Source of the DNA: Candidatus Acetothermia bacterium | GTDB taxonomy: Bacteria; Bipolaricaulota; Bipolaricaulia; UBA7950 | DNA: 7,306 nucleotides | NCBI GenBank assembly: GCA_003535305.1 | Contig: DOHL01000009.1 | Location: 1 to 7,306 of the forward strand | Reading direction: 5' to 3' | Part shown: positions 7,153 through 7,306 of the stretch, one piece after another | Layout of the letters: the number at the start of each line of letters is the position of its first letter | Numbering within the stretch: position 1 is the first letter of the stretch | Position numbers and translations under genes: made by a program | Notes under the pieces: model-generated | The model's database searches: none | What the model was told of the DNA's origin: nothing | What the model saw: only the letters and a program-made list of their open reading frames with translations

Positions 7153-7174
7153 GGGAGAAATAGCTTCTTTTCCC
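7153..7174 (+). terminator. Weak hairpin after the 5'-nucleotidase gene
   Basis: GGGAGAA (7153-7159) can pair with TTTTCCC (7168-7174), including one G-U pair, around an 8-nt loop, 27 nt past the stop codon. No U-tract follows, so termination here is uncertain. The remaining sequence between the stop and the intron end (7127-7245) shows no gene. Confidence 0.25.
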
Positions 7175-7245
7175 TTGGCGTCGGGTCAACCTTGATATGC
7201 CGTATTGCATGCTATTGCCGATGCTGAATTATGGGCACGCTGCTG

Positions 7246-7306
7246 ATAGGGTAGGAAGGGCCGGTTAAGTTCCCGGCTCCTCCTCCCTCCGAACCGGACG
7301 TGCGGT
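7246..7306 (-). mobile_element. Group II intron (class C-like), 3' end: domain V 3' strand and domain VI, cut by window edge
   Basis: Read on the minus strand, 7306-7291 gives ACCGCACGTCCGGTTC, which matches the 3' strand of bacterial group II domain V. Positions 7290-7246 fold as domain VI. AGGG (7288-7285) pairs with CCCT (7251-7248); AGGAGG (7284-7279) pairs with CTTCCT (7258-7253) with one G-U; GCCGG (7277-7273) pairs with CCGGC (7264-7260); and the loop is GAACTTAA. A single unpaired A at 7252 sits 7 nt from the 3' end, exactly where the lariat branch point belongs, and the intron ends CCCTAT at 7246 (AY terminus). The 5' domains and any reverse transcriptase/maturase gene lie to the right, outside the window. 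The intron is antisense to the 5'-nucleotidase gene and ends 120 bp beyond its stop. Class C introns are known to insert next to terminator hairpins; the 5' exon is not visible here to test this. Confidence 0.85.

Overview
The window is bacterial, with roughly balanced base composition and compact gene layout. No gene in it fixes the phylum. The palindromic repeat at the left edge and the style of the ABC exporter pair resemble what I recall from Chloroflexota-like or other deep-branching anaerobic lineages, but this is a weak impression.

Left to right: a short palindromic repeat (1-66) lies beyond the 3' end of a leftward two-gene operon (117-3748). That operon encodes a heterodimeric type IV ABC exporter. 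The promoter-proximal subunit (1967-3748) has a degenerate ATPase site (Asp for the catalytic Glu, Gln for the switch His). The second subunit (117-1974) has the canonical Glu and His but a variant LSEGQ signature. The two genes overlap by 8 nt. The second is broken by a one-base expansion of a G6 run (988-993), which may be a sequencing or assembly error or a real inactivation.

The intergenic region 3749-4199 holds back-to-back sigma-70-type promoters. The leftward one has a perfect 12-bp palindrome (TTAGCATGCTAA) centred on its expected start point, a good candidate repressor operator. The rightward one feeds a leader of about 180 nt.

The rightward operon encodes two exported proteins 20 bp apart. 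The first (4200-5576) is an alkaline-phosphatase-like protein. It keeps the putative Ser nucleophile, the Arg and the acidic ligands but lacks all three zinc-binding histidines, and its N-terminus resembles BMP/PnrA nucleoside-binding proteins. The second (5597-7126) is a complete UshA-type 5'-nucleotidase. Together they suggest handling of nucleotides or phosphate esters outside the cytoplasmic membrane. The first protein is the most unusual item in the window.

The right edge (7246-7306, minus strand) carries the 3' end of a bacterial class C-like group II intron: the 3' strand of domain V and a complete domain VI with a bulged branch-point A. The rest of the intron lies outside the window.
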